A stretch of 64,000 bases of DNA. Origin: Gammaproteobacteria bacterium. Lineage in GTDB: Bacteria; Pseudomonadota; Gammaproteobacteria; Pseudomonadales; Pseudomonadaceae. Location: NCBI GenBank assembly GCA_903970465.1, contig CAJCIO010000031.1, positions 49,427 to 113,426 on the forward strand. The letters run 5' to 3'. The notes beneath the pieces were generated by a model. It was not told where the DNA came from, searched no databases, and saw only the letters and a list, made by a program, of their open reading frames with translations. The translations under genes were made by a program, and so were the position numbers. Positions 47,850 through 57,673 of this stretch are shown in pieces. Position 1 is the stretch's first letter. Every line of letters starts with the position of its first letter.

Positions 47850-49472
47850 GTGAAGAACTGGACCTTGCGCCATCGCATTTTGGCGAGTTTTGCCGTCATC
47901 ATCGCCATCATGCTGTTGATGGTCGTCGCCTCCTACACCCGTCTGCAGAAGATCGAAGAAAGCTCCGACGACGTGCGCACCGACAGCATGCCGGGCGTCT
48001 ACTACAGCTCGATGATTCGCAGCGCCTTCGTCGACAGCTATGTCTATACCCAGCAGTTGATCGGGCTCAGCAGCCAGCGTGAACTGGTCACCTCTGACGA
48101 AGAACAATACAGAGGGTTCGAAGCGCGTCTCAACCAACAGATCGCCAAATACGAAGGCACCATCCATGATGACGCCGATCGGGCGGCGTTCGGTGAGTTC
48201 AAGCGTCTGCAAGTCATCTACAGTGAAATCCTTGGCCGCACTGTCGAAGCCTACCGGCAGAAAAGATTCATGGAAGCCCAGGATATGGCCCAGAACGACC
48301 TCTCGCCTGCCTGGTTTGCCGGGCGCAAAGCGTTGAACGCGGTCATCGAACTCAACAGCAAGGCGGCCGACAGTGCCACCCAGCAAATCGCCAACGCCGT
48401 GACGTCGGCCAAGATCACCATGGGCATCGCCTTGCTGGTCGCCGTGATCGCTGCGGGCATCTGTGGCTGGCTGCTGATGCGCACGATCATGGCGCCGATG
48501 GAAAAACTCCTGCGTATTCTGGAAGTCATGCGTACCGGTGACTTGAGTACGCGCCTGCAGCTGGATCGCAAGGACGAGTTTGGTGATCTGGAGGTCGGTT
48601 TCAACGACATGATGACCAATCTGACGTCTCTGGTATCCCAGGCTCAGCGCTCTTCGGTGCAGGTCACGACCTCGGTCACCGAGATTGCCGCGACCTCCAA
48701 GCAGCAGCAAGCCACCGCGACCGAGACGGCCGCCACGACCACTGAAATCGGTGCCACCTCGCGGGAAATCGCCGCGACGTCCCGGGACCTGGTGCGGACC
48801 ATGACCGAGGTCGCCTCGGCGGCCGATCAGGCCTCACTGCTGGCGGGTTCCGGTCAGCAAGGCCTGACGCGCATGGAAGAAACCATGCATCAGGTCATGG
48901 GCGCCGCTGAACTGGTCAACAACAAGTTGGCCGTGCTCAACGAAAAAGCCGGCAACATCAATCAGGTGGTAGTCACCATCGTCAAGGTTGCCGACCAGAC
49001 CAACCTGCTGTCGCTCAACGCGGCCATCGAGGCCGAAAAGGCCGGAGAATATGGCCGTGGATTCGCCGTGGTCGCGACCGAGGTGCGGCGCCTGGCCGAC
49101 CAGACCGCAGTGGCCACCTACGACATCGAGCAGATGGTCCGCGAAATCCAGTCCGCCGTGTCGGCAGGGGTGATGGGCATGGACAAGTTTTCCGAGGAAG
49201 TACGCCGGGGCATGTTTGAGGTGACCCAGGTAGGCGAGCAGTTGAACCAGATCATTCATCAGGTCCAGGCGCTGGCACCGCGGGTGCTGATGGTCAATGA
49301 GGGCATGCAGGCTCAGGCCACCGGTGCCGAACAGATCAACCACGCGCTGGCGCAGTTGAGCGATGCCAGCAGCCAGACAGTCGAATCCCTGCGCCAGGCC
49401 AGTTTCGCCATCGACGAGCTCAGTCAGGTGGCAACCGGGTTGCGCGGTGGCGTGTCGCGATTCAAAGTCTGA
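47850..49472 (+). CDS. wspA: Wsp surface-sensing chemoreceptor (methyl-accepting protein)
   Basis: The 540-aa protein has a GTG start, with GAGGGG six bases upstream. Two membrane helices (about 10-30 and 190-212) bracket a periplasmic helical domain. HAMP follows (about 212-265). The signalling domain contains the hairpin tip VADQTNLLSLNAAIEAEKAG and then EYGRGFAVVATEVRRLADQT. WspA senses growth on surfaces and clusters around the cell. It heads a seven-gene operon with overlapping stops and starts. Confidence 0.95.
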   Translation: MKNWTLRHRILASFAVIIAIMLLMVVASYTRLQKIEESSDDVRTDSMPGVYYSSMIRSAFVDSYVYTQQLIGLSSQRELVTSDEEQYRGFEARLNQQIAKYEGTIHDDADRAAFGEFKRLQVIYSEILGRTVEAYRQKRFMEAQDMAQNDLSPAWFAGRKALNAVIELNSKAADSATQQIANAVTSAKITMGIALLVAVIAAGICGWLLMRTIMAPMEKLLRILEVMRTGDLSTRLQLDRKDEFGDLEVGFNDMMTNLTSLVSQAQRSSVQVTTSVTEIAATSKQQQATATETAATTTEIGATSREIAATSRDLVRTMTEVASAADQASLLAGSGQQGLTRMEETMHQVMGAAELVNNKLAVLNEKAGNINQVVVTIVKVADQTNLLSLNAAIEAEKAGEYGRGFAVVATEVRRLADQTAVATYDIEQMVREIQSAVSAGVMGMDKFSEEVRRGMFEVTQVGEQLNQIIHQVQALAPRVLMVNEGMQAQATGAEQINHALAQLSDASSQTVESLRQASFAIDELSQVATGLRGGVSRFKV

Positions 49473-50008
49473 TGACCCAGGTGTCCACTTCGGTCCGCGC
49501 TGCGGCGCCTGCCACCAGCAAGCTGTTTCTGGTCTTTCAGGTAGGCGGGCAACGTTTCGCCCTGGCGGCGGTGGAAGTGGCGCAGATCCTGCCGTTGTTG
49601 CCCCTCAAGCCGATTCCGCGCGCCCCCGAGTGGGTGGCGGGGATTTTCGCCCATCGTGGTCAGGTGGTGCCAGTCATCGATATCGGCGCCTTGACCTTCG
49701 ACCGCCCGGCGGTAGCGCGCACCAGTACGCGGTTGGTGCTGGTGCATTATCGCGGGCAACCGCAACAGCCTGATGCCTTGCTCGGGCTGATTCTGGAGCA
49801 GGCCACCGATACCCTGCGGTGCAACCCGGCCGAGTTCCAGCCCTATGGCCTGGACAATCCGGCGGCGCCGTATCTGGGGCCGGTTCGCGAAGATGCCTTG
49901 GGGCTGCTGCAGTGGGTCGGGGTGCAGGACCTGCTCGACGATCAGGCGCGCGCGATGCTGTACGCGCCGAGTCTGGCTGCCAGCTTGCACGAGGACAGCC
50001 CTCGATGA
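49472..50008 (+). CDS. wspB: CheW-like coupling protein WspB
   Basis: The 178-aa CheW domain has FLVFQVGGQRFALAAVEVAQ, and PEWVAGIFAHRGQVVPVIDI follows. Its ATG shares one base with the wspA stop. It couples receptor WspA to kinase WspE. The C-terminal 30 or so residues lie outside the CheW core. Confidence 0.93.
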   Translation: MTQVSTSVRAAAPATSKLFLVFQVGGQRFALAAVEVAQILPLLPLKPIPRAPEWVAGIFAHRGQVVPVIDIGALTFDRPAVARTSTRLVLVHYRGQPQQPDALLGLILEQATDTLRCNPAEFQPYGLDNPAAPYLGPVREDALGLLQWVGVQDLLDDQARAMLYAPSLAASLHEDSPR

Positions 50009-51291
50009 ATAGCGACCAACGCTTCTTCAAATACCTGTTCGAGCGCATCGGGCTGGACGTGGCCTCGGTGGGTTCGGCGATGATCGACCGGGTGGTTGAG
50101 CAACGCTGCGCCAGCTCCGGCAGCGGGGACCTGAACGCCTATTGGGATTTGCTGCAGCATTCGGCCGCTGAGCAGCAGGCGCTGATCGAGGCGGTGATCG
50201 TCCCGGAAACCTGGTTTTTCCGTTATCCCGAATCCTTCGTTGCATTGGCGGGGTTGGCGAAGAAGCGTTTGTTGGAGCTGAAATCATCACGCCCGTTGCG
50301 CTTTCTCAGCTTGCCCTGTTCCACCGGCGAGGAGCCTTATTCGATCGCCATGAGCCTGCTTGACGCGGGCATTTCCCCCCAGCAGTTCAAGGTCGACGGA
50401 ATCGACGTCAGCCCGGCGTCGGTGACCCGGGCCCAACTCGCGCACTATGGGCGCAATTCCTTTCGTGGCGCGGACCTGAGTTTTCGCGAGCGGCACTTCA
50501 GTGCGGTGGGCGAGGGCTATCAGCTCAATGCACAGGTGTGCGAGCAGGTCCGCCTGCAGTCCGGCAATGTGCTCGACCCCAGGCTGCTCGCCAGCGAAGC
50601 GCCTTACGACTTTGTGTTTTGCCGCAATCTGTTGATCTATTTCGACGTTCCCACCCAGCAGCGGGTGTTCGACGTGTTGAAGAAACTGACCCGCGAAGAC
50701 GGCGCGCTGTTCATTGGCCCGGCCGAGGGCAGCCTGCTGGCGAGCATGGGCATGCGTCCGATCGGCATTGCCCAGTCGTTCGCTTTTGTGCGCGACCATC
50801 AGGTGGTCGCGCCGACGCCGGTACCCGCGCCGATCACTGCGGCCAGCCGCCCGCCGAGCCCTGTTCCCGTGCGCATGCCGCCGCCACAGGCACAACGAGC
50901 GACAGTGGCGCGGGCACTGCGCGACGCTGGCCAGCCGACTCGATCCGCCGGCATACCGGCCGTCTCGGCCAGGGACAGTGATGCAGCGACCTTGCTGGCG
51001 CGCATCGCTACGCTCGCCAATGAAGGCAACACCGCCCAGGCCCGCGAAATCTGCCAGCAATACTTGCGCGAACATGCGCCCAGCGCCCAGGTGTTCTATT
51101 GGCTTGGGTTGCTCAGCGATGTCGCCGGTAATTCCATGGAGGCTCAGGGCTTCTATCGCAAGGCGTTGTATCTGGACCCTCAGCACCCCGAAGCGCTGGC
51201 GCACCTGGCCATGCTGTTGGCAGCGCTTGGCGACGCGGTGGGCGCCCGGCGCCTGCAGGAGCGCGCTGCGCGCAGTGAGCGTAAATCATGA
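50005..51291 (+). CDS. wspC: CheR-type receptor methyltransferase with TPR tail
   Basis: The protein is 428 aa. An N-terminal CheR helical part (FFKYLFERIGLDV) is followed by the SAM-binding domain with FLSLPCSTGEEPYSIAMSL and VFCRNLLIYFDVPTQQRVFD. A Pro-rich linker (about 275-330) leads to TPR repeats (about 345-425, VFYWLGLLSDVAGNSMEAQG). It adds methyl groups to WspA and so activates it. The ATG overlaps the wspB stop (ATGA). Confidence 0.94.
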   Translation: MNSDQRFFKYLFERIGLDVASVGSAMIDRVVEQRCASSGSGDLNAYWDLLQHSAAEQQALIEAVIVPETWFFRYPESFVALAGLAKKRLLELKSSRPLRFLSLPCSTGEEPYSIAMSLLDAGISPQQFKVDGIDVSPASVTRAQLAHYGRNSFRGADLSFRERHFSAVGEGYQLNAQVCEQVRLQSGNVLDPRLLASEAPYDFVFCRNLLIYFDVPTQQRVFDVLKKLTREDGALFIGPAEGSLLASMGMRPIGIAQSFAFVRDHQVVAPTPVPAPITAASRPPSPVPVRMPPPQAQRATVARALRDAGQPTRSAGIPAVSARDSDAATLLARIATLANEGNTAQAREICQQYLREHAPSAQVFYWLGLLSDVAGNSMEAQGFYRKALYLDPQHPEALAHLAMLLAALGDAVGARRLQERAARSERKS

Positions 51292-51971
51292 TCGAGCGCC
51301 AAGTGATGGACGTCATCATTGACGATCAACTGATCGACGACTGCTGGAACCGCATCGGTGTGCGGGGCGACAAGTCCTGCCCGCTGTTGGTCGAGCATAT
51401 TCATTGTCGCAATTGCGCGGTGTACGCCGCTGCAGCGGTGCGCCTGCTGGATCGCTATAGCCTCGGTCAGCAGGAGGTCGCAGCGCTGCAATACAGCGAA
51501 CTGCGCGGCAAGGTCGAGAGCCGTTCGCTGCTGGTCTTTCGGCTTGCCGACGAGTGGCTGGCGCTGGCCACTCGCTGTCTGGTCGAGGTCGCGCCGTTGC
51601 AACCGGTGCACTCCTTGCCGCATCAGCGTTCGCGTGCCTTGCTTGGCGTCGCCAACGTCCGCGGCGCGCTGGTGGCCTGTCTATCGTTGGGCGAACTGCT
51701 GGGGGTCGACCCGGATACTGTGGTTGCCAGCACCGCCCGCGTGACGCCGCGGATGTTGATTCTGGCGGCGGAAAACGGCTCGGTGGTAGTGCCGGTCGAT
51801 GAAGTCGATGCGATTCATCGCATCGATCTGTCGGACATTCAAGCCGGCGAAACGCCCAGTGCGGTCGCTGGTGCGCGCTTCACTCGGGCAGTGATGCAAT
51901 TCAAGGGACGCAGTTTGCGAGTACTGGATGACGAATTGCTGATGTCGGCTGTGACCCGGAGCCTGACATGA
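51288..51971 (+). CDS. wspD: CheW-like coupling protein WspD
   Basis: The 227-aa second CheW has RSRALLGVANVRGALVACLS in its core. An N-terminal stretch has cysteines (SCPLLVEHIHCRNC) and the conserved LDRYSLGQQE. Known in the Wsp system to help place the complex around the cell. The start overlaps wspC and the stop overlaps wspE (ATGA both times). Confidence 0.92.
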   Translation: MIERQVMDVIIDDQLIDDCWNRIGVRGDKSCPLLVEHIHCRNCAVYAAAAVRLLDRYSLGQQEVAALQYSELRGKVESRSLLVFRLADEWLALATRCLVEVAPLQPVHSLPHQRSRALLGVANVRGALVACLSLGELLGVDPDTVVASTARVTPRMLILAAENGSVVVPVDEVDAIHRIDLSDIQAGETPSAVAGARFTRAVMQFKGRSLRVLDDELLMSAVTRSLT

Positions 51972-54322
51972 CCCCCGATCAAATGCGCGATGCCTCGCTG
52001 CTTGAACTGTTCAGCCTGGAGGCCGAAGCCCAGACCCAGGTGCTCAGCAGCGGCCTGCTGGAACTGGAACGCAACCCGACCCAGGCCGATCAACTGGAAG
52101 CGTGCATGCGCGCGGCGCATTCGCTCAAGGGCGCGGCGCGGATCGTCGGCGTCGATGCGGGGGTCAGCGTCGCCCACGTCATGGAGGATTGCCTGGTCAG
52201 CGCCCAGGAAGGGCGCCTGCGGTTGCAGCCTGAACACATCGATGCCCTGCTGCAGGGCACCGATCTGCTGATGCGTATCGCTACGCCGGGTGACAGCTCG
52301 TGCGGGCCTGAGGTGATCGCCGCCTATGTGGCGCGATTGGCTCAGGTGCTGGATCCGGCTTCGACACCATTGCCGTCGCTGCACACCTCGCCAACGACGC
52401 TGGACGCAGCTGCGCTGTCGGCGGCGGCCCACGCGCTGTTGGCATCGGCTTCGGCAGACCTTGACGACGCGGCCGTCGGCGACTCGACGCTGGAGCCGCA
52501 GGAGGCTGCCGAGCAGAGGCTGGGCACGCAGACGACTACGCCTGCGCTGAGGGGCAAGCGCGTGACCGAAGGCGGCGAACGGGTATTGCGGGTGACCGCC
52601 GAGCGCCTCAACAGCCTGCTCGATCTGTCGAGCAAGGCGCTGGTCGAGACCCAGCGTCTCAAGCCGTACCTGGCCACGATGCAACGCCTTAAAAGAATGC
52701 AAAGCCAGAGCCTGCGCGCTCTGGACGGCCTCAAGGAACAACTCGACGTCACCTCGCCGAGCGCGGACATCCGCGAGGCACTGGCCCACGTGCAAGAGCT
52801 GCTGGGTGAAACCCAGCAGATGCTGTTGCAGCAGACCGCCGAGCTCGACGAGTTCGGCTGGCATGCCGGTCAGCGCGCACAGTTGCTGTACGACACGGCC
52901 TTGGCCTGCCGCATGCGGCCTTTTGCCGACGTGCTGGCGGGGCAGGCGCGGATGGTCCGTGACTTGGGCCGGTCGCTGGGCAAGCAAGTGCGTCTGGATA
53001 TCGAAGGCGAGAAGACCCAGGTCGATCGCGATGTCCTGGAAAAACTCGAAGCTCCCTTGACCCACTTGCTGCGCAACGCAGTCGACCACGGTATCGAAAG
53101 CCCCGAGCAGCGCCTGCTCGCCGGCAAGCCTGCCGAGGGAGTGGTGCGCCTGCGCGCTTCGCACCAGGCCGGGCTGCTGGTGCTTGAACTCAGTGACGAT
53201 GGCGCCGGTGTCGACCTGGATCGCCTACGCACCAGCATCGTCGCCCGCCAGCTGTCGCCGGCTCATACCGCCGAGCAGATGAGCGAGGAGGAGCTGCTGT
53301 CGTTTCTGTTCCTGCCCGGTTTCAGCATGCGCGACAAGGTCACTGAGGTGTCCGGGCGCGGTGTTGGCCTGGATGCCGTGCAGCATGGCATTCGGCAATT
53401 GCGCGGTGCCATCGAGCTGTATCAGAGCGCCGGGCAGGGCAGCCGTTTTCAGCTTGAAGTGCCCTTGACCCTGTCGGTGGTGCGCAGCCTGGTGGTCGAA
53501 GTCGGGGCTGAGGCCTACGCTTTCCCGTTGGCCCACATCGAGCACACCCTCGACCTGCCGACCGAACAGATCGTCCAGCTCGAAGGGCGTCAGCATTTCT
53601 GGTACGAGGGGCGCCATGTCGGCCTGGTCGCGGCCACGCAATTGTTGCAACGCCCCGCCGGACAGGTCAGCCAGGACAGCCTCAAGGTCGTGGTGATCCG
53701 CGAGCGCGAGGCCATTTACGGAGTGGCCGTGGAGCGCTTCATCGGCGAGCGCACCCTGGTGGTGATGCCGCTGGACGTACGGCTTGGCAAGGTTCAGGAC
53801 ATCTCTGCCGGCGCGCTGCTCGATGACGGCTCGGTGGTACTGATCGTCGACGTCGAAGACATGGTGCGCTCGGTGGAAAAACTGCTGACCACCGGTCGCC
53901 TCGAACGCATTGATCGCCGTCAGAACCATGTGGTGGAACAGACTCGCAAACGAGTGCTGGTGGTCGACGACTCGCTCACCGTGCGTGAATTGCAACGCAA
54001 GCTGTTGACCAATCGCGGCTACGAAGTGGCAGTCGCAGTGGATGGTATGGATGGCTGGAACGCGCTGCGCAGTGAGGATTTCGATTTGCTGATCACTGAC
54101 ATCGACATGCCGCGCATGGATGGCATCGAGCTGGTGACTTTGCTGCGTCGCGACAGCCGATTGCAGTCGTTGCCGGTCATGGTGGTGTCCTACAAGGACC
54201 GCGAAGAGGATCGGCGCCGTGGACTGGACGCCGGAGCGGACTATTATCTGGCCAAAGCCAGTTTCCATGATGACGCGTTGCTTGACGCGGTGGTGGAGCT
54301 GATTGGGGGGGCGCAGGGATGA
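51968..54322 (+). CDS. wspE: Hybrid CheA-type histidine kinase with receiver, WspE
   Basis: The protein is 784 aa. An N-terminal HPt domain has His51 in AHSLKGAARIVG. A dimerisation and linker part follows, then an ATPase domain (LRNAVDHGIESPEQR, DDGAGVDLDRL, GRGVGLDAVQ). A CheW-like regulatory domain and a C-terminal receiver (VLVVDDSLTVRE, Asp711 in LITDIDMPRMDG) complete it. It phosphorylates WspR and WspF when WspA signals. All catalytic residues are present. Confidence 0.95.
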   Translation: MTPDQMRDASLLELFSLEAEAQTQVLSSGLLELERNPTQADQLEACMRAAHSLKGAARIVGVDAGVSVAHVMEDCLVSAQEGRLRLQPEHIDALLQGTDLLMRIATPGDSSCGPEVIAAYVARLAQVLDPASTPLPSLHTSPTTLDAAALSAAAHALLASASADLDDAAVGDSTLEPQEAAEQRLGTQTTTPALRGKRVTEGGERVLRVTAERLNSLLDLSSKALVETQRLKPYLATMQRLKRMQSQSLRALDGLKEQLDVTSPSADIREALAHVQELLGETQQMLLQQTAELDEFGWHAGQRAQLLYDTALACRMRPFADVLAGQARMVRDLGRSLGKQVRLDIEGEKTQVDRDVLEKLEAPLTHLLRNAVDHGIESPEQRLLAGKPAEGVVRLRASHQAGLLVLELSDDGAGVDLDRLRTSIVARQLSPAHTAEQMSEEELLSFLFLPGFSMRDKVTEVSGRGVGLDAVQHGIRQLRGAIELYQSAGQGSRFQLEVPLTLSVVRSLVVEVGAEAYAFPLAHIEHTLDLPTEQIVQLEGRQHFWYEGRHVGLVAATQLLQRPAGQVSQDSLKVVVIREREAIYGVAVERFIGERTLVVMPLDVRLGKVQDISAGALLDDGSVVLIVDVEDMVRSVEKLLTTGRLERIDRRQNHVVEQTRKRVLVVDDSLTVRELQRKLLTNRGYEVAVAVDGMDGWNALRSEDFDLLITDIDMPRMDGIELVTLLRRDSRLQSLPVMVVSYKDREEDRRRGLDAGADYYLAKASFHDDALLDAVVELIGGAQG

Positions 54323-55329
54323 AGATCGCTATCGTCAACGACATGCCCATGGCGGTAGAGGCACTGCGCCGAGCCGTAGCGTTCGACCCGGCGCATCAGG
54401 TGGTGTGGGTGGCGACCAATGGCCAGGAAGCGGTGCAACATTGCGCCGAGCTGACCCCCGACCTGATTCTCATGGACCTGATCATGCCGGTAATGGATGG
54501 CGTCGAAGCCACACGTCAGATCATGGCCAATACGCCCTGCGCCATTGTCATCGTCACGGTCGATCGTGAACAGAACGTGCACCGTGTGTTCGAGGCCATG
54601 GGTCATGGTGCGCTCGATGTAGTCGATACGCCTGCGATAGGGGGCAGCAATCCACAAGAAGCGGCGGCGCCTCTGTTGCGCAAGATTCTGAATATCGGCT
54701 GGCTGATAGGTCAGCGCGGGCGAGTTGAAAAAACTCCCGAGGCACCGTTGCGCCAAGCGTCGCAACGCCAGGGCCTGGTGGCGATTGGGTCCTCGGCGGG
54801 AGGCCCGGCTGCGCTGGAGATCCTCCTCAAGGCACTCCCCGAAGACTTTCCGGCAGCCATCGTGCTGGTGCAACACGTCGACCAGGTATTCGCCGCCGGC
54901 ATGGCCGATTGGCTTGGCAGCGAGTCGCGCCTGCCCGTGCGCCTGGCCCGCGAAGGCGAGCCGCCGCAGCCCGGCACGGTGCTGCTGGCCGGCACTAATC
55001 ACCACATTCGGTTACAGAAGAACGGAACTTTGGCCTACACTGCCGAGCCGGTGAACGAAATTTATCGTCCTTCTATCGATGTTTTCTTTGAAAGTGTGGC
55101 ACGCTTCTGGAATGGCGATACGGTGGGGGTACTGTTGACAGGTATGGGGCGCGACGGCGCTCAAGGTCTGAAAATGATGCGTCAGCAAGGGTGGCTGACC
55201 ATAGCGCAGGATCAGCAAAGCAGTGCCGTTTACGGCATGCCCAAGGCGGCAGCGGCGATTGACGCCGCTGTCGAGATACATCCCCTGGAGCGGATTGCGC
55301 CACGACTTACGGATATTTTTTTTCGATGA
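54319..55329 (+). CDS. wspF: CheB-type receptor methylesterase, WspF
   Basis: The 336-aa protein has a receiver (Asp53 in LILMDLIMPVMDG) and a CheB catalytic domain with Ser in GSSAGGPAALEI, His in LVQHVDQ and Asp in LLTGMGRDGAQGL. It removes methyl groups from WspA and so damps the system. Loss of WspF is known to lock Wsp on and give wrinkly colonies. The gene is intact here, so the strain should keep normal control. It overlaps wspE by four bases. Confidence 0.95.
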   Translation: MKIAIVNDMPMAVEALRRAVAFDPAHQVVWVATNGQEAVQHCAELTPDLILMDLIMPVMDGVEATRQIMANTPCAIVIVTVDREQNVHRVFEAMGHGALDVVDTPAIGGSNPQEAAAPLLRKILNIGWLIGQRGRVEKTPEAPLRQASQRQGLVAIGSSAGGPAALEILLKALPEDFPAAIVLVQHVDQVFAAGMADWLGSESRLPVRLAREGEPPQPGTVLLAGTNHHIRLQKNGTLAYTAEPVNEIYRPSIDVFFESVARFWNGDTVGVLLTGMGRDGAQGLKMMRQQGWLTIAQDQQSSAVYGMPKAAAAIDAAVEIHPLERIAPRLTDIFFR

Positions 55330-55380
55330 TTACACGTTCCCCGCCTCGCCGGCATGAAGGCAGTTACCAGGTGAAAGCGC

Positions 55381-56385
55381 ATGATTGATCTGCAAATCGA
55401 AGATTTCAAATCGACCGACGAAAACAAGGCCATGGTGCTGCTGGTCGACGATCAGGCAATGATCGGCGAGGCCATCCGCCGCAGCCTGGCGCATGAAGCC
55501 AATATCGACTTCCATTTTTGTGCCGATCCGCGCGAAGCCATTGCCCAGGCAGTGCGCATCAAGCCGACGGTGATCCTCCAGGACCTGATCATGCCGGGCC
55601 TCGACGGCCTGACTCTGGTGCGCGACTATCGCAATCACCCCTCGACCCAGGATATTCCGATCATCGTCCTGTCGACCAAGGAGGACGCACTCATCAAGAG
55701 CGCAGCCTTTGCGGCGGGGGCCAATGATTATCTGGTCAAGTTGCCGGACACCATCGAACTGGTCGCGCGTATCCGCTATCACTCGCGCTCCTACCTGACC
55801 TTGCTGCAGCGTGACGAAGCCTACCGGGCATTGCGGGTCAGCCAGCAGCAATTGCTTGATACCAACCTGGTCCTGCAGCGGTTGATGAACTCGGACGGCC
55901 TGACCGGGCTGTCCAACCGCCGGCATTTCGACGAGTACCTCGAACTGGAATGGCGCCGCGCCATGCGCGACCAGACGCAGCTGTCGCTGTTGATGATCGA
56001 TGTCGACTTCTTCAAGTCATATAACGACAATTTCGGTCACCTCGAGGGCGATGAAGCCCTGCGCAAGGTGGCCGATGCCATCCGCGAGGCGTCCAGCCGT
56101 TCCAGTGATCTGCCGGCGCGTTATGGTGGCGAAGAGTTCGCACTGGTATTGCCCAATACCTCTCCGGGCGGCGCGCGGCTGGTGGCGGAAAAACTACGCC
56201 AGAGCATCGCTGGGCTCAGGATCGCGCACAATGCCCCCGTCGCGGATTCGGTCCTCACGGTCAGCATCGGCCTGTCGACCATGATCCCGGCGCAGAGCAC
56301 CAGTTGCCGGCTGTTGATCTCGGCGGCCGACAAGGGCCTGTACCTGGCCAAGCACAACGGGCGCAATCAGGTCGGGATCGAGTAG
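55381..56385 (+). CDS. wspR: Response regulator diguanylate cyclase WspR
   Basis: The 334-aa protein has a receiver ([14 protein letters not shown], Asp68 in [12 protein letters not shown]) and a coiled linker ([18 protein letters not shown]). The GGDEF domain has the active GGEEF (249-253) and the I-site RSSD (Arg240, Asp243), so product inhibition should operate. It makes cyclic di-GMP and so drives biofilm formation. A 51-base gap separates it from wspF, with AGGTGA before the ATG; it is the last gene of the operon. Confidence 0.96.
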   Translation: MIDLQIEDFKSTDENKAMVLLVDDQAMIGEAIRRSLAHEANIDFHFCADPREAIAQAVRIKPTVILQDLIMPGLDGLTLVRDYRNHPSTQDIPIIVLSTKEDALIKSAAFAAGANDYLVKLPDTIELVARIRYHSRSYLTLLQRDEAYRALRVSQQQLLDTNLVLQRLMNSDGLTGLSNRRHFDEYLELEWRRAMRDQTQLSLLMIDVDFFKSYNDNFGHLEGDEALRKVADAIREASSRSSDLPARYGGEEFALVLPNTSPGGARLVAEKLRQSIAGLRIAHNAPVADSVLTVSIGLSTMIPAQSTSCRLLISAADKGLYLAKHNGRNQVGIE

Positions 56386-56442
56386 CGGCTTCGGCCGCCA
56401 TCATTCCACGCCCGGCGGGCTGCCCTAAAGTCCGGAGTGCGT

Positions 56443-56448
56443 TATACT
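56443..56448 (+). promoter_or_regulatory. Putative -10 box of the prfB promoter
   Basis: TATACT lies 40 bases before the prfB ATG, with no clear -35 box 16-18 bases upstream. Confidence 0.35.
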
Positions 56449-56487
56449 CTCCGGCTTTTGAAACGCTACGCACGAGTGCCGCCCGCC

Positions 56488-57583
56488 ATGGAAATCAACC
56501 CGATACTTAACAGCATCAAGGACCTGTCCGAGCGCTCCGAAACCATTCGGGGGTATCTTTGACTACGATCAAAAGCATGAGCGTCTGACCGAAGTCAATC
56601 GCGAGCTTGAAGATCCGAGTGTCTGGAACAACCCTGCCTACGCCCAGGAACTGGGGCGCGAGCGCTCCTTGTTGGCGCAGATCGTAGACACCCTCGATGA
56701 GATGAACTCAGGCCTGGCCGACGCCAAGGACCTGCTGCTAATGGCTGCCGAGGAAGAAGACGAAAGCGCCGTCGCGGACGTCAGCGAAGAAGTCGAGCGC
56801 CTGCGCGAGTCGCTGGAAAAGCTCGAATTCCGCCGCATGTTCAGCGGCGAGATGGACGCCAACAACGCTTACCTGGACATCCAGGCCGGCTCCGGCGGCA
56901 CCGAAGCACAAGACTGGGCCAACATCCTGCTGCGCATGTACCTGCGCTGGGCCGACAAACGCGGCTTCGACACCACCATCATGGAACTGTCGGCTGGTGA
57001 AGTCGCCGGTATCAAGGGCGCTACCCTGCATATCAAGGGCGAGTACGCGTTTGGCTGGCTGCGCACCGAGATCGGCGTGCATCGCCTGGTGCGCAAGAGC
57101 CCGTTCGACTCCGGCAACCGTCGCCATACCTCGTTCTCGGCTGTGTTCGTGTCGCCGGAAATCGATGACAACATCGAAATCGACATCAACCCGTCGGACC
57201 TGCGTATCGACACCTACCGCTCTTCGGGCGCCGGTGGCCAGCACGTCAACACCACCGACTCGGCGGTACGTATCACTCACGTACCGAGCAACACCGTGGT
57301 CAGTTGCCAGAACGAACGCTCCCAGCACGCGAACAAGGACACCGCCATGAAAATGCTGCGGGCGCGCCTTTACGAGCAGGAAGTGCAAAAACGCAACGCC
57401 GCCTCCCAGGCGCTCGAAGACACCAAGTCGGACATCGGCTGGGGGCACCAGATCCGCTCGTACGTGCTCGACGCGTCACGCATCAAGGATCTGCGTACCA
57501 GTATCGAACGCAGTGACTGCGACAAGGTGCTCGATGGCGACATCGACGAATACCTGATCGCCAGCCTCAAGCAAGGGCTGTAA
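56488..57583 (+). CDS. prfB: Peptide chain release factor 2, with programmed +1 frameshift
   Basis: RF2 releases peptides at UGA and UAA. The first 24 codons ([20 protein letters not shown] then RGYL) run into an in-frame TGA at 56560-56562. A +1 shift at CTT TGA C, with the SD-like GGGGG just upstream, continues in the frame that ends at 57583, giving 364 aa, the normal RF2 length. Later motifs are [13 protein letters not shown] (codon recognition) and [14 protein letters not shown] (the GGQ catalytic loop). The shift autoregulates RF2. This is not a pseudogene. It is the first gene after wspR, followed by lysS. Confidence 0.97.
56551..56563 (+). promoter_or_regulatory. RF2 recoding site
   Basis: GGGTATCTTTGAC holds the slippery CTT, the in-frame stop TGA and the following C, which favours the +1 shift. 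A G-rich stretch at 56549-56553 acts as the internal SD. Low RF2 leads to the shift and high RF2 to termination. Confidence 0.95.
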
Positions 57584-57673
57584 GACCTTTTCGCGCTTCG
57601 GTGCGAACAAGGCTGGCCCGCGATCCCTGCCGCAAGGCAGGGGCAACAACCCCGTGACGGAAAATCTAAAGAC

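Noticed and set aside
56488..56562. prfB as a frameshifted pseudogene
   Set aside because: The in-frame TGA is the known programmed recoding site, and the product has full RF2 length.
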